From the NCBI GenBank assembly GCA_900290385.1, contig OMSV01000049.1, positions 3,068 to 11,663 of the forward strand: a stretch of DNA of 8,596 nucleotides. The letters are read 5' to 3'. Every line of letters starts with the position of its first letter. The stretch's first letter is position 1. The stretch comes from Syntrophobacter sp. SbD2. Lineage in GTDB: Bacteria; Desulfobacterota; Syntrophobacteria; Syntrophobacterales; Syntrophobacteraceae. A program made the translations under genes and the position numbers. The notes beneath the pieces were generated by a model. That model made no database searches, was not told the DNA's origin, and saw only the letters and a program-made list of their open reading frames with translations. Of this stretch, positions 1-4,700 are shown piece after piece.

Positions 1-102
1 GAAAACCGCCCCTCACAGATATCAGTGCTTCCGGTCCTGGATGGCGACGATAAGGTGGCCGGAATCATAAGGTTGCACGATTTGGTGCAGGCGGGCCTTT
101 AG
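1..102 (+). CDS. kdsD: Arabinose-5-phosphate isomerase (KdsD/KpsF family), C-terminal end only
   Basis: The first 33 codons form an open frame running in from outside the window and stopping at TAG 100-102. The translation contains ISVLPVLDGDD, then VAGIIRLHDLVQAGL, which matches the end of the second CBS domain of KdsD/KpsF/GutQ proteins; the family typically ends in a GxxHxHDLLRAG-like segment. These enzymes convert D-ribulose 5-phosphate to D-arabinose 5-phosphate, the first step of Kdo synthesis for LPS or capsule. The catalytic SIS domain and first CBS domain lie upstream and cannot be checked. Which paralogue (kdsD, kpsF or gutQ) cannot be decided from this fragment. The later epimerase and Wzm genes fit a surface-polysaccharide setting. 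Confidence 0.8.
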   Translation, partial: ENRPSQISVLPVLDGDDKVAGIIRLHDLVQAGL

Positions 103-142
103 AAGGGATCGAAACGATCAGCGCGCTCCTTTGCGCAGCAAG

Positions 143-340
143 TCAATTTGTTTGCGAGGAACTTCCCCCTGTTTTGTAAAAAGACATGAGAAACTCGGTG
201 TCCTTCGGCGAGAGGGCAAATCGCGTTACGGCTTCATTCACGAGTTTTTGCACAGATTTGTCCGGGTTGTCGCTGATCTCGGCTGAAATCCATTTTACAG
301 CCCTGCGCAACGCTTCGCCTTCAGGCATTATTGTGGTCAT
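143..340 (-). CDS. Small conserved-looking hypothetical protein (65 aa)
   Basis: A 65-residue protein read leftwards from ATG 338-340. An ideal ribosome site GGAGG (complement of 349-353) lies 8 nt upstream, and an extended -10 promoter lies further upstream, so I regard it as real. The sequence starts MTTIMPEGEALRRAVKWISA, then an acidic and lysine-rich middle, then LVNEAVTRFALSPKDTEFL and a polar tail. It is soluble and helical with no signal peptide, membrane segment or cysteine. I recall similar short proteins with an MPEGE..LRxAxxWISE start and an LSPKdxEFL core in deltaproteobacterial genomes, but no function is known to me. It is convergent with the isomerase gene, 40 bp away, and divergent from the binding-protein gene. 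Confidence 0.7.
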   Translation of the reverse strand: MTTIMPEGEALRRAVKWISAEISDNPDKSVQKLVNEAVTRFALSPKDTEFLMSFYKTGGSSSQTN

Positions 341-387
341 AAATCTAACCTCCGGCAGAAGAATTAATTCCAGGTCCCATTCAACTA

Positions 388-396
388 AGTATACCA
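388..396 (-). promoter_or_regulatory. Extended -10 promoter for the 65-aa protein gene
   Basis: On the minus strand the sequence reads TGGTATACT, an extended -10 (TGn plus TATACT), with the -10 at 388-393. There is no good TTGACA 16-18 nt upstream, which is typical of extended -10 promoters. It would give a leader of roughly 40 nt before ATG 338-340. Inferred from sequence only. Confidence 0.45.
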
Positions 397-538
397 GATT
401 ATCGATTATGCTCGCACCATTAAATCACACAAGGCAGGAATGCTTTCCCCCCTTTGAACTCTATTGACGCATAGACTGCGCGCAAAAACGCCTGCCGCCG
501 CAGTAACGGTAAAAGACGGATTTCGAGAGGAAAAAGCT

Positions 539-1348
539 ATGACACGCCGGTTTAAGATATCGCTGATCGCCGTATGTATTTGCGTCTTGCTGCCGGCCAT
601 GTCCTGCTTGGCGGTGACCACTTTCGAAATATACGAAGCGAGCGCGCTCAATAAGGTGATAAAGCGCAACAAGCTGATAGTGGGAACCGAGGTTGAGTTT
701 TTCCCGTTCGAATATGCGGACACCGGCGGGCAGCCCATCGGTTTCGATGTGGATCTGGCAAAGATTGCCGCCCGGGAACTCGGCGTCCGGCTCGAGATAA
801 AGGACATGGAATTCAGCGGCCTCATTCCCGCCCTCCAGCAAGGCAAGATAGACATGATAATTTGCGGAATGTCCCGGACGCCGGAGCGCGCAAAAACTGT
901 CGCGTTCACGCAGCCATATTTTGAGGCCGGCCTGTGTGCTCTCATCAGCAACAAACGGGCCCCGGAGGTTTCCGAAATCGGTCAGTTGAACGCCGAGGGC
1001 CGGATCCTGGCCGTAAAACTTGGCACCACCGGCGATATCGTTATGCCGAGACTTTTCCCCAAAGCAGAGGTGAAACGGTTCAAGGAAGAGACCGCGTGCG
1101 TAATGGAGGTTGTTTCGGGCAGGGCTGACGCCTTTATCTACGACCAGTTGTCGATCGGCAGGCACCACGCTCAAAACCCGGAAACGACTCACGCAATTCT
1201 AAAACCATTCACCTACGAACCTTATGCGATAGCAATAAAAAGAGGCGATTTCGATTTTCTGAACTGGTTGAACATTTTCCTGGAGACAATAAAAGCAGAT
1301 GGACGTTATCAGGAACTCCGAAAGAAGTATTTCAACGATCTTCAGTAG
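539..1348 (+). CDS. ABC transporter periplasmic substrate-binding protein, polar amino acid type
   Basis: 269 residues, matching the SBP_bac_3 family (HisJ/GlnH/FliY-like). I chose ATG 539 over the upstream TTG 464 because GAGAGG at 525-530 sits 8 nt before it and a signal peptide begins there (basic MTRRFK, hydrophobic stretch to about residue 25). Cleavage after CLA is plausible; the PAMSC motif is only a weak lipobox. Visible family marks: GTEVEFFPFEY near 49-59, GFDVDL at 68-73, the SRTPERAKTVAFTQPY block whose Arg117 normally holds the ligand carboxylate, LGTTGD at 161-166 and Asp202 in YDQLS, normally contacting the ligand amine. It would capture an amino acid in the periplasm and deliver it to the permease encoded next. 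The exact substrate cannot be read from sequence. Confidence 0.88.
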   Translation: MTRRFKISLIAVCICVLLPAMSCLAVTTFEIYEASALNKVIKRNKLIVGTEVEFFPFEYADTGGQPIGFDVDLAKIAARELGVRLEIKDMEFSGLIPALQQGKIDMIICGMSRTPERAKTVAFTQPYFEAGLCALISNKRAPEVSEIGQLNAEGRILAVKLGTTGDIVMPRLFPKAEVKRFKEETACVMEVVSGRADAFIYDQLSIGRHHAQNPETTHAILKPFTYEPYAIAIKRGDFDFLNWLNIFLETIKADGRYQELRKKYFNDLQ

Positions 1349-2099
1349 CGGCCGGCAGAGGGTGAACGTCTTCGCCTGCGCCGCCTTACTGGCGGGTTTC
1401 GTCGTGACTTTATACCTGCTGCTCAGCCGGATGGAATACTCCTGGAACTGGCGCGTCGTCTGGGAATACCGCAGGCTCTACCTCTACGGGCTCTATTATA
1501 CTCTTGCCATTTCCACGGGCGCCATCTGCCTGGGTTACGTACTGGGCCTCGCGGGTGGAATTGCACGAATCTCGGGAAACGCTTTCGCAAGGGAAGCCGC
1601 CAGGCTCTATGTCATATTTTTTCGCGGGTCCCCGCTCCTCATCCAGATATATATATTCTATTTTTGCCTTGCGCCCGCTATTGGCTACGACAATCCCGTC
1701 GTAATAGGCGTTGTCGCCTTGGCGGCGTTTTCGGGGGCATACATAGCGGAGATAGTCAGGGCCGCAATAGAGTCTGTCGATAGGGGCCAGTCTGAGGCGG
1801 CGCTCTCAACCGGTCTGACCGGATGGCAGACCCTGAGATATGTGATCTTTCCACAGGCATTCAGGCGGATCATTCCGCCCGTAACCGGGCAGTTTGTCTC
1901 GCTGATCAAAGACGCATCCCTTCTTTCGGTAATCTCGGTCCGGGAGCTGACCAAAGCATCCGAAGTCGTAAACGCAACTACTTACAAGACTTTTGAAGCC
2001 TATCTGCCGCTCGCCTTAATATACCTGCTCCTGACCTACCCGCTCTCCCACCTCGCGCAGGCTCTCGAAACCAGGCTCAGAAAGTCGGATCGCGCATAG
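1299..2099 (+). CDS. Amino acid ABC transporter permease (HisM/GlnP family)
   Basis: Up to 266 residues of the His/Glu/Gln/Arg/opine permease family. Hydrophobic segments lie near residues 25-43, 64-90, 106-125 and 130-150 and at 235-250. FFRGSPLLIQ is the usual family signature, and the EAA loop that contacts the ATPase starts at residue 166 (EAALSTGLTGWQTLRYVIFP), followed by SLIKDASLLSVISVREL. The start is uncertain: ATG 1299 overlaps the binding-protein gene by 50 bp and has a distant GGAGA at 1282-1286; GTG 1362 would remove the overlap but has AGAGG directly against it. Translation is likely coupled with the upstream gene. No glnQ-type ATPase gene follows before 2431, so the ATPase must be encoded elsewhere or is missing. 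Confidence 0.87.
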   Translation: MDVIRNSERSISTIFSSGRQRVNVFACAALLAGFVVTLYLLLSRMEYSWNWRVVWEYRRLYLYGLYYTLAISTGAICLGYVLGLAGGIARISGNAFAREAARLYVIFFRGSPLLIQIYIFYFCLAPAIGYDNPVVIGVVALAAFSGAYIAEIVRAAIESVDRGQSEAALSTGLTGWQTLRYVIFPQAFRRIIPPVTGQFVSLIKDASLLSVISVRELTKASEVVNATTYKTFEAYLPLALIYLLLTYPLSHLAQALETRLRKSDRA

Positions 2100-2164
2100 C
2101 TGGTGGCGGTTGTTCTTTCGGCTTTCTTAGTTTTATAGCCGATCTGTAATTGACACCCAGCCTC

Positions 2165-2188
2165 CAGCCGGCTTTCACCTTGACTTTG
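2165..2188 (+). repeat. 24-bp direct repeat, upstream copy
   Basis: This stretch matches 2377-2400 at 23 of 24 positions (shared core GCTTTCACCTTGACTTTG). The two copies bracket the 122-bp element. This copy also carries TTGACT at 2180-2185 with TGTAAA 17 nt later, a weakened version of the tRNA promoter downstream. Confidence 0.75.
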
Positions 2189-2212
2189 GTTTGGAGCAAT
2201 CCTGTAAATCCT

Positions 2213-2334
2213 GAGCCTCTTGCAGAACTCAACAAAACCGCCGCCCCGGTGACATCCGCGGTTCAGTGGACCTTGGAAAAACCTGGATTCCGGCCTGCGC
2301 CGGAATGACGATGAAGGACTTTTGCAAGAGGCTC
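2213..2334. mobile_element. 122-bp MITE-like element with 12-bp perfect terminal inverted repeats
   Basis: The ends are GAGCCTCTTGCA (2213-2224) and its exact reverse complement TGCAAGAGGCTC (2323-2334). Both sides are flanked by TCCT (2209-2212 and 2335-2338), a candidate 4-bp target duplication. The flanking DNA is a run of AATCCTGT-like units that becomes continuous when the element and one TCCT are removed. The element encodes nothing and carries the hairpin at 2283-2310. This is the structure of a non-autonomous element moved by a transposase elsewhere; the family is not identified. Confidence 0.7.
2283..2310 (+). repeat. REP-like hairpin, CTGGA-stem-loop-stem-TGACG, copy 1
   Basis: 28 nt: CTGGA, stem TTCCGGC, loop CTGC, stem GCCGGAA, TGACG. 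The same frame with a different stem occurs at 7555-7582 and, interrupted, at 7407-7518. It lies inside the 122-bp element. Confidence 0.7.
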
Positions 2335-2376
2335 TCCTGTTAATCCTGTCAATCCTGTCAAAGGTCTTAAACCGTT

Positions 2377-2400
2377 CAGCCAGCTTTCACCTTGACTTTG
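2377..2400 (+). repeat. 24-bp direct repeat, downstream copy
   Basis: Partner of 2165-2188 with one mismatch. Its 3' part supplies the -35 box of the promoter for the two tRNA genes. Confidence 0.75.
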
Positions 2401-2420
2401 AAGCACTGGTTGGATATTTT
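2392..2420 (+). promoter_or_regulatory. Sigma70-type promoter for the tRNA pair
   Basis: TTGACT (2392-2397) and TATTTT (2415-2420) are separated by exactly 17 nt, and the mature tRNA-Gln begins 10 nt after the -10, so transcription would start a few bases before the tRNA. The -35 box is part of the 24-bp repeat. Confidence 0.7.
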
Positions 2421-2430
2421 GATTCTCCAC

Positions 2431-2504
2431 TGGGGGATCGTCCAGCGGCAGGACTGCAGACTCTGGATCTGCCTACCTAGGTTCAAATCCTAGTCCCCCA
2501 GCCA
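2431..2504 (+). tRNA. tRNA-Gln (anticodon CTG), CCA encoded
   Basis: A complete cloverleaf: acceptor TGGGGGA pairs with TCCCCCA, discriminator G2501, encoded CCA 2502-2504. The anticodon arm GCAGA-CTCTGGA-TCTGC gives anticodon CTG, reading CAG glutamine codons. The T loop is GTTCAAATC. A run of six T residues follows. It is 14 bp from the next tRNA and probably co-transcribed with it. Confidence 0.95.
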
Positions 2505-2518
2505 TTTTTTCCTCCCAC

Positions 2519-2591
2519 GGTCCCATCGTCTAGTGGCCTAGGATATCGGCCTCTCACGCCGGAGACACGGGTTCGAACCCCGTTGGGACTA
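2519..2591 (+). tRNA. tRNA-Glu (anticodon CTC), CCA not encoded
   Basis: Cloverleaf of 73 nt: acceptor GGTCCCA pairs with TGGGACT (the first pair is G-U), D arm around CGTCTAGTGGCCTAGGAT, anticodon loop CTCTCAC giving CTC (GAG codons), T arm ACGGG-TTCGAAC-CCCGT, discriminator A2591. The next bases are TTG, so CCA must be added after transcription, unlike the neighbouring tRNA-Gln. Confidence 0.94.
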
Positions 2592-2823
2592 TTGGGTTTG
2601 CTGGCGAGTTCACCGCAGAGGCGGGACCTAGTCCGGTCAAGGAGAAACCATCTCACCGCAGAGGCGCAGAGAGCGCAGAGAAAAGCAAAGCCTATCAAAA
2701 TGATTGTATAAGTTCAAATGCTTGGGTAACGAGGTTTTTATATAAGTTCCGCGTCTCCGCGGTGAAAGCTTATCCCAATTGAACTGCAGGTGGCAGAAGA
2801 CGGGAGGGGGCAGGAGGAGTCGT
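2592..2823. other. Spacer between tRNA-Glu and hicB, with dispersed repeat fragments
   Basis: No gene seen. It holds the start of a dispersed repeat (TTCACCGCAGAGGCGGG, 2609-2625), a fuller copy at 2652-2682, and an inverted relative near 2749-2766 (GCGTCTCCGCGGTGAA), so the stretch could fold back on itself. A strong AGGAGGAG ribosome site for hicB is at 2812-2819. Confidence 0.6.
2652..2682 (+). repeat. 31-bp dispersed repeat (CTCACCGCAGAGG...), copy 1
   Basis: This stretch matches the reverse complement of 4315-4345 at 30 of 31 positions. The unit is built from GCAGAGG/GCGCAGAG steps. I recall the same type of sequence scattered through many unrelated bacterial genomes, always between genes. 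Confidence 0.8.
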
Positions 2824-3078
2824 ATGTTAAACAAAGATTCCGAACAACTTGAGCACATCATTAAGGCATTTATCAGGAAGGGCCGTGAATACTACGTTGC
2901 ACAGTGCTTTGAGATCGCAGTGGTGACCCAGGGGAAAACCCTTGATGAGACTGTGGCTAACCTGCGGGAAGCCGTACTTTTGCACCTGGAGGGCGAAGAC
3001 CTGCTCGAATTGGGTTTGGCGCCCCATCCGACGCTCCTTATAACAATGGAACTGGAGCCATTGGCCGATGTCGCCTAA
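2824..3078 (+). CDS. hicB: HicB-family antitoxin (84 aa)
   Basis: Start chosen at ATG 2824 because AGGAGGAG (2812-2819) sits just upstream; an earlier ATG at 2779 has no ribosome site and adds an unlikely basic tail. The protein fits the degenerate RNase-H-like fold of HicB antitoxins: strand REYYVAQCFEIAVVTQGKTL, then the DETVANLREAVLLHLE helix typical of the family, then an acidic linker. No C-terminal DNA-binding domain follows, as in short HicB forms, so autoregulation may differ from the long type. It should bind and block the HicA toxin encoded next. The genes overlap by 11 bp, giving coupled translation. The order hicB-hicA is the reverse of E. coli hicAB but is common elsewhere. Confidence 0.85.
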   Translation: MLNKDSEQLEHIIKAFIRKGREYYVAQCFEIAVVTQGKTLDETVANLREAVLLHLEGEDLLELGLAPHPTLLITMELEPLADVA

Positions 3079-3283
3079 GCTGGCAAGACTAACCGGCAGC
3101 AAGGTAGTTACAATCCTCGGAAAGTTTGGGTTTTCGGTCGTGTCGCAGAGAGGGAGCCACGCCAAACTGAGAAGGACAGGCCCCACCGGAGACAAGCAGC
3201 TTTTAACTGTGCCTCTCCACCAGGAATTGGACATCGGTACAGTGCATGCAATTATGAAACAGGCATGCAGGTTTATCCCATGA
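3068..3283 (+). CDS. hicA: HicA-family mRNA interferase toxin (71 aa)
   Basis: A 71-residue YcfA/HicA protein with the double-stranded-RNA-binding-like fold. Visible marks are LTGSKVVTILGKFGFSVVSQ, then RGSHAKLRR with the catalytic His31, then LTVPLHQELDIGTVHAIMKQ, where the family has VPxHxxL.xGTlrxIlkqa. Length is normal and the key histidine is present, so it looks functional. HicA toxins cleave mRNA independently of the ribosome when HicB is lost. Start ATG 3068 lies inside hicB; GGAG at 3054-3057 gives a 10-nt spacing. Confidence 0.87.
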   Translation: MSPKLARLTGSKVVTILGKFGFSVVSQRGSHAKLRRTGPTGDKQLLTVPLHQELDIGTVHAIMKQACRFIP

Positions 3284-3327
3284 GGACCAACTGAAGCCGT
3301 TCTTTTATGATTAGTTTGATGGGCTTC

Positions 3328-3362
3328 TCACTCTTCACCGTTCACTCTTCCCTCTTCACTAT
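3328..3362 (+). repeat. Heptamer tandem array, five units of TCACTCT type
   Basis: Units TCACTCT, TCACCGT, TCACTCT, TCCCTCT, TCACTAT follow one another with no gap. Pyrimidine-rich on this strand. Confidence 0.75.
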
Positions 3363-3389
3363 GTCCCGTCTCTGCGATAAAATTTGAAT

Positions 3390-3461
3390 TTCACCCACTC
3401 ACCCATTCACCCACTCGCCCATTCACCTATTCACCTATTTGCCCACTCACCCATTCACCGG
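3390..3461 (+). repeat. Octamer tandem array, nine units of YTCACCCA type
   Basis: Nine 8-nt units in exact phase: TTCACCCA and CTCACCCA alternate at first, then CTCGCCCA, TTCACCTA twice, TTTGCCCA, CTCACCCA, TTCACCGG. A reading frame through it gives only HSPIHxxA repeats and is not believed to be a gene. Confidence 0.85.
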
Positions 3462-3474
3462 CTCTTCCTCCATC

Positions 3475-3495
3475 TTCCGTCCTCCGTCCTCCCTT
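3475..3495 (+). repeat. Short heptamer array, three units of CTCCGTC type
   Basis: TTCCGTC, CTCCGTC, CTCCCTT in phase, starting 13 nt after the octamer array. Confidence 0.55.
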
Positions 3496-3774
3496 TAAAC
3501 TTGACCCACCAGGGCTGGTTAGATATAAAGGCCACAATCAGGATATTTTTGACCATGCGGTCCGACTTTACTTTTTGATTGCCTTTGCATCGCTTACCAT
3601 GCGGCTCGGGTTACCGGTTCTGTGTTGCGCTTCCCTCGGGGGAACCGTTTTGCATTTCCCCAAGGGGGTTGCGAACTTCCCGAGGAAAATGTAAGCGAGT
3701 TTGCGGAGCTGTCTTCATGCCCACAGGGCTGTGAAATGGTGAACACTTACCCATGAACAGCGAGGGAGGATCAT
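3496..3774. other. Spacer without a gene, upstream of the first addiction-module antitoxin
   Basis: I see no coding sequence. It contains small palindromes (TTCCC-TCGG-GGGAA near 3649-3662; TTCCCC AA GGGGG near 3656-3668) and a GTGAAATGGTGAACACTT phrase near 3731-3748 that recurs in changed form at 6247-6262. The ribosome site GGAGGA for the antitoxin is at 3765-3770. Confidence 0.5.
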
Positions 3775-3993
3775 ATGAGTCTTAAAGAAATCGAGGCTGA
3801 GATCAAGAGACTGGATTTGAAGGAGCGCGCTGGATTGGCAAAGTGGATAGTCGAGAGCCTTGACGAGTTGTCCGAAGCAGAGGTTGAGGCGTTGTGGGTT
3901 GAAGAGGCTGAGCACCGCCTGGATGAGTTGGAGCAGGGGTCGGTGACCGAGATACCTGCTGAAGACGCGCTTCGCCGAGCGCGGGCAGTGTGA
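3775..3993 (+). CDS. Addiction-module antitoxin (TIGR02574-like, 72 aa)
   Basis: A 72-residue, strongly acidic, helical protein with GGAGGA 4 nt before ATG 3775. The order LDLKERAGLAKWIVESLDEL, then EVEALWVEEAEHRLDELEQG, then a short SVTEIPAEDALRRAR tail is that of the 'putative addiction module component' family, which pairs with a RelE/ParE toxin encoded immediately downstream. The stop TGA 3991-3993 overlaps GTGA (3990-3993), where the toxin gene would be expected to start, but that frame stops after five codons and only a C-terminal toxin remnant remains at 4088-4234. This is therefore an orphan antitoxin. It may still act on other toxins; that is inference. Confidence 0.8.
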   Translation: MSLKEIEAEIKRLDLKERAGLAKWIVESLDELSEAEVEALWVEEAEHRLDELEQGSVTEIPAEDALRRARAV

Positions 3994-4040
3994 AGCGAGT
4001 AGCGTGAAGCGTAAAGCGAGAAGCGGGCAACGAGAATAAA
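3992..4040 (+). repeat. Heptamer tandem array, seven units of GAAGCGA type
   Basis: Units GAAGCGA, GTAGCGT, GAAGCGT, AAAGCGA, GAAGCGG, GCAACGA, GAATAAA are in phase, beginning within the antitoxin stop codon. Purine-rich on this strand. Confidence 0.75.
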
Positions 4041-4053
4041 CTCAGCTTTTCTT

Positions 4054-4081
4054 CTTGCTCCTTGCTCCATGCTTCTTGCTC
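4054..4081 (-). repeat. Heptamer array of opposite polarity, four units of CTTGCTC
   Basis: CTTGCTC, CTTGCTC, CATGCTT, CTTGCTC are in phase. On the minus strand the unit is GAGCAAG, related to the GAAGCGA array just upstream, so the two arrays face each other around a 13-bp gap. Confidence 0.75.
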
Positions 4082-4087
4082 CGTTTT

Positions 4088-4234
4088 GTGGAGCGAGTTC
4101 GGCGGAAGTCCTTATGGCGGTTCCCTTACAATCTGATATACGCGGTTTATCCGGAACGAATACGAATCGTGGCGTTCGCTCACCAGAAGCGCCGACCTTT
4201 CTACTGGCGAAAGCGTTTAAAGAACACAGCATAA
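4088..4234 (+). pseudogene. RelE/ParE-family toxin, C-terminal remnant
   Basis: In the frame ending at TAA 4232-4234 the translation reads VERVRRKSLWRFPYNLIYAV, then YPERIRIVAFAHQKRRPFYW and RKRLKNTA. This is the C-terminal half of the RelE/ParE toxins that pair with TIGR02574 antitoxins (RRFPYxIxY... then lavaHqrRrPxYW). No start codon and no N-terminal half exist: the expected start at 3990 (GTG AAG CGA GTA GCG, then TGA) runs straight into the heptamer arrays. The left boundary at 4088 is where similarity appears to resume. The remnant still has the conserved C-terminal H, R-R-P and YW residues, so loss seems fairly recent. Confidence 0.75.
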
Positions 4235-4484
4235 TTGGAAGGCCCAACTTTGCCGTTAGGGATTTAGGGATTCAATTCCCCAATTCCCCAACCAAATCCT
4301 GTCTCACGAAGCTCTTCTCTGCGCCCTCTGCGCCTCTGCGGTGAGATAGTTTCTAATTCCTAATTCCTAATTGAATTCACCCCGCGCGTTTCGCGCATTG
4401 AATTTTACCGCCGTCCGGGGGAGTTGAAAATATGTTGGATCTGCTGTACGTTTAGGACAAATTCAAACGGTCAGAGAATAAGCC
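4235..4484. other. Spacer between the two broken toxin-antitoxin modules
   Basis: No gene. It holds AATTCCCCAATTCCCC and TAATTCCTAATTCCTAATTG short repeats, the second 31-bp dispersed repeat (4315-4345) and a seven-codon ATG frame at 4431-4454 that I do not regard as a gene. Confidence 0.5.
4315..4345 (-). repeat. 31-bp dispersed repeat, copy 2 (inverted)
   Basis: Reverse complement of 2652-2682 with a single C/T difference. The two copies enclose hicBA and the first addiction module in inverted orientation. Confidence 0.8.
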
Positions 4485-4700
4485 ATGACCACGCTCTTGA
4501 AGAAAGCTTTCGATGCTGCTTCAATACTTCCGCCAGAGCGCCAGGATGCCCTGGCAAAGCTTGTGCTCGCTGAGATCGAGGATGAAAAGCGCTGGGACGA
4601 GGCATGGGCGAAGTCACAGGATAAGCTGGCCGACATGGCTGCCGAGGCGATTGCCGAGCACAAAGCCGGCAAGACCCGTCCGATGGAAGACATAGTGTGA
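4485..4700 (+). CDS. Type II antitoxin of a RelE-like module (71 aa)
   Basis: Acidic, helical 71-residue protein: LLKKAFDAASILPPERQDAL, AKLVLAEIEDEKRWDEAWAK, then SQDKLADMAAEAIAEHKAGK and TRPMEDIV. This matches a common antitoxin family with a LPeeeQDaLAxxlLeEieSErRWDexFA core, encoded just before toxins with an RFWKA..LP start. The ribosome site is weak (AGAG at 4473-4476). The stop TGA 4698-4700 overlaps the toxin start GTG 4697 by 4 nt, an arrangement nearly identical to the first module (GTGTGA in both), suggesting coupled translation. The toxin partner is damaged. Confidence 0.8.
   Translation: MTTLLKKAFDAASILPPERQDALAKLVLAEIEDEKRWDEAWAKSQDKLADMAAEAIAEHKAGKTRPMEDIV

Noticed and set aside
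107..119. Hairpin GATCG-AAA-CGATC after kdsD as a terminator
   Set aside because: Short stem without a following T run on either strand.
464..538. Upstream TTG start for the binding-protein gene
   Set aside because: It would place 25 residues before the signal peptide; ATG 539 has the ribosome site and the correct export signal.
461..1192. Long leftward open frame opposite the binding-protein gene
   Set aside because: Antisense shadow of a clearly recognisable gene; its sequence has no family features and no ribosome site.
3328..3495. Possible CRISPR array
   Set aside because: Units are 7-8 nt, directly tandem, with no unique spacers and no cas genes.
3384..3578. Open frame encoding HSPIHxxA repeats
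   Set aside because: It is the translation of the octamer tandem array, with no ribosome site and no stable protein character.
4069..4344. Rightward 91-codon frame overlapping the toxin remnant
   Set aside because: It is in another frame from the recognisable ParE remnant and ends inside the 31-bp dispersed repeat.
4431..4454. Seven-codon leader peptide before the second antitoxin
   Set aside because: No supporting ribosome site of note and no attenuator structure between it and the antitoxin start.
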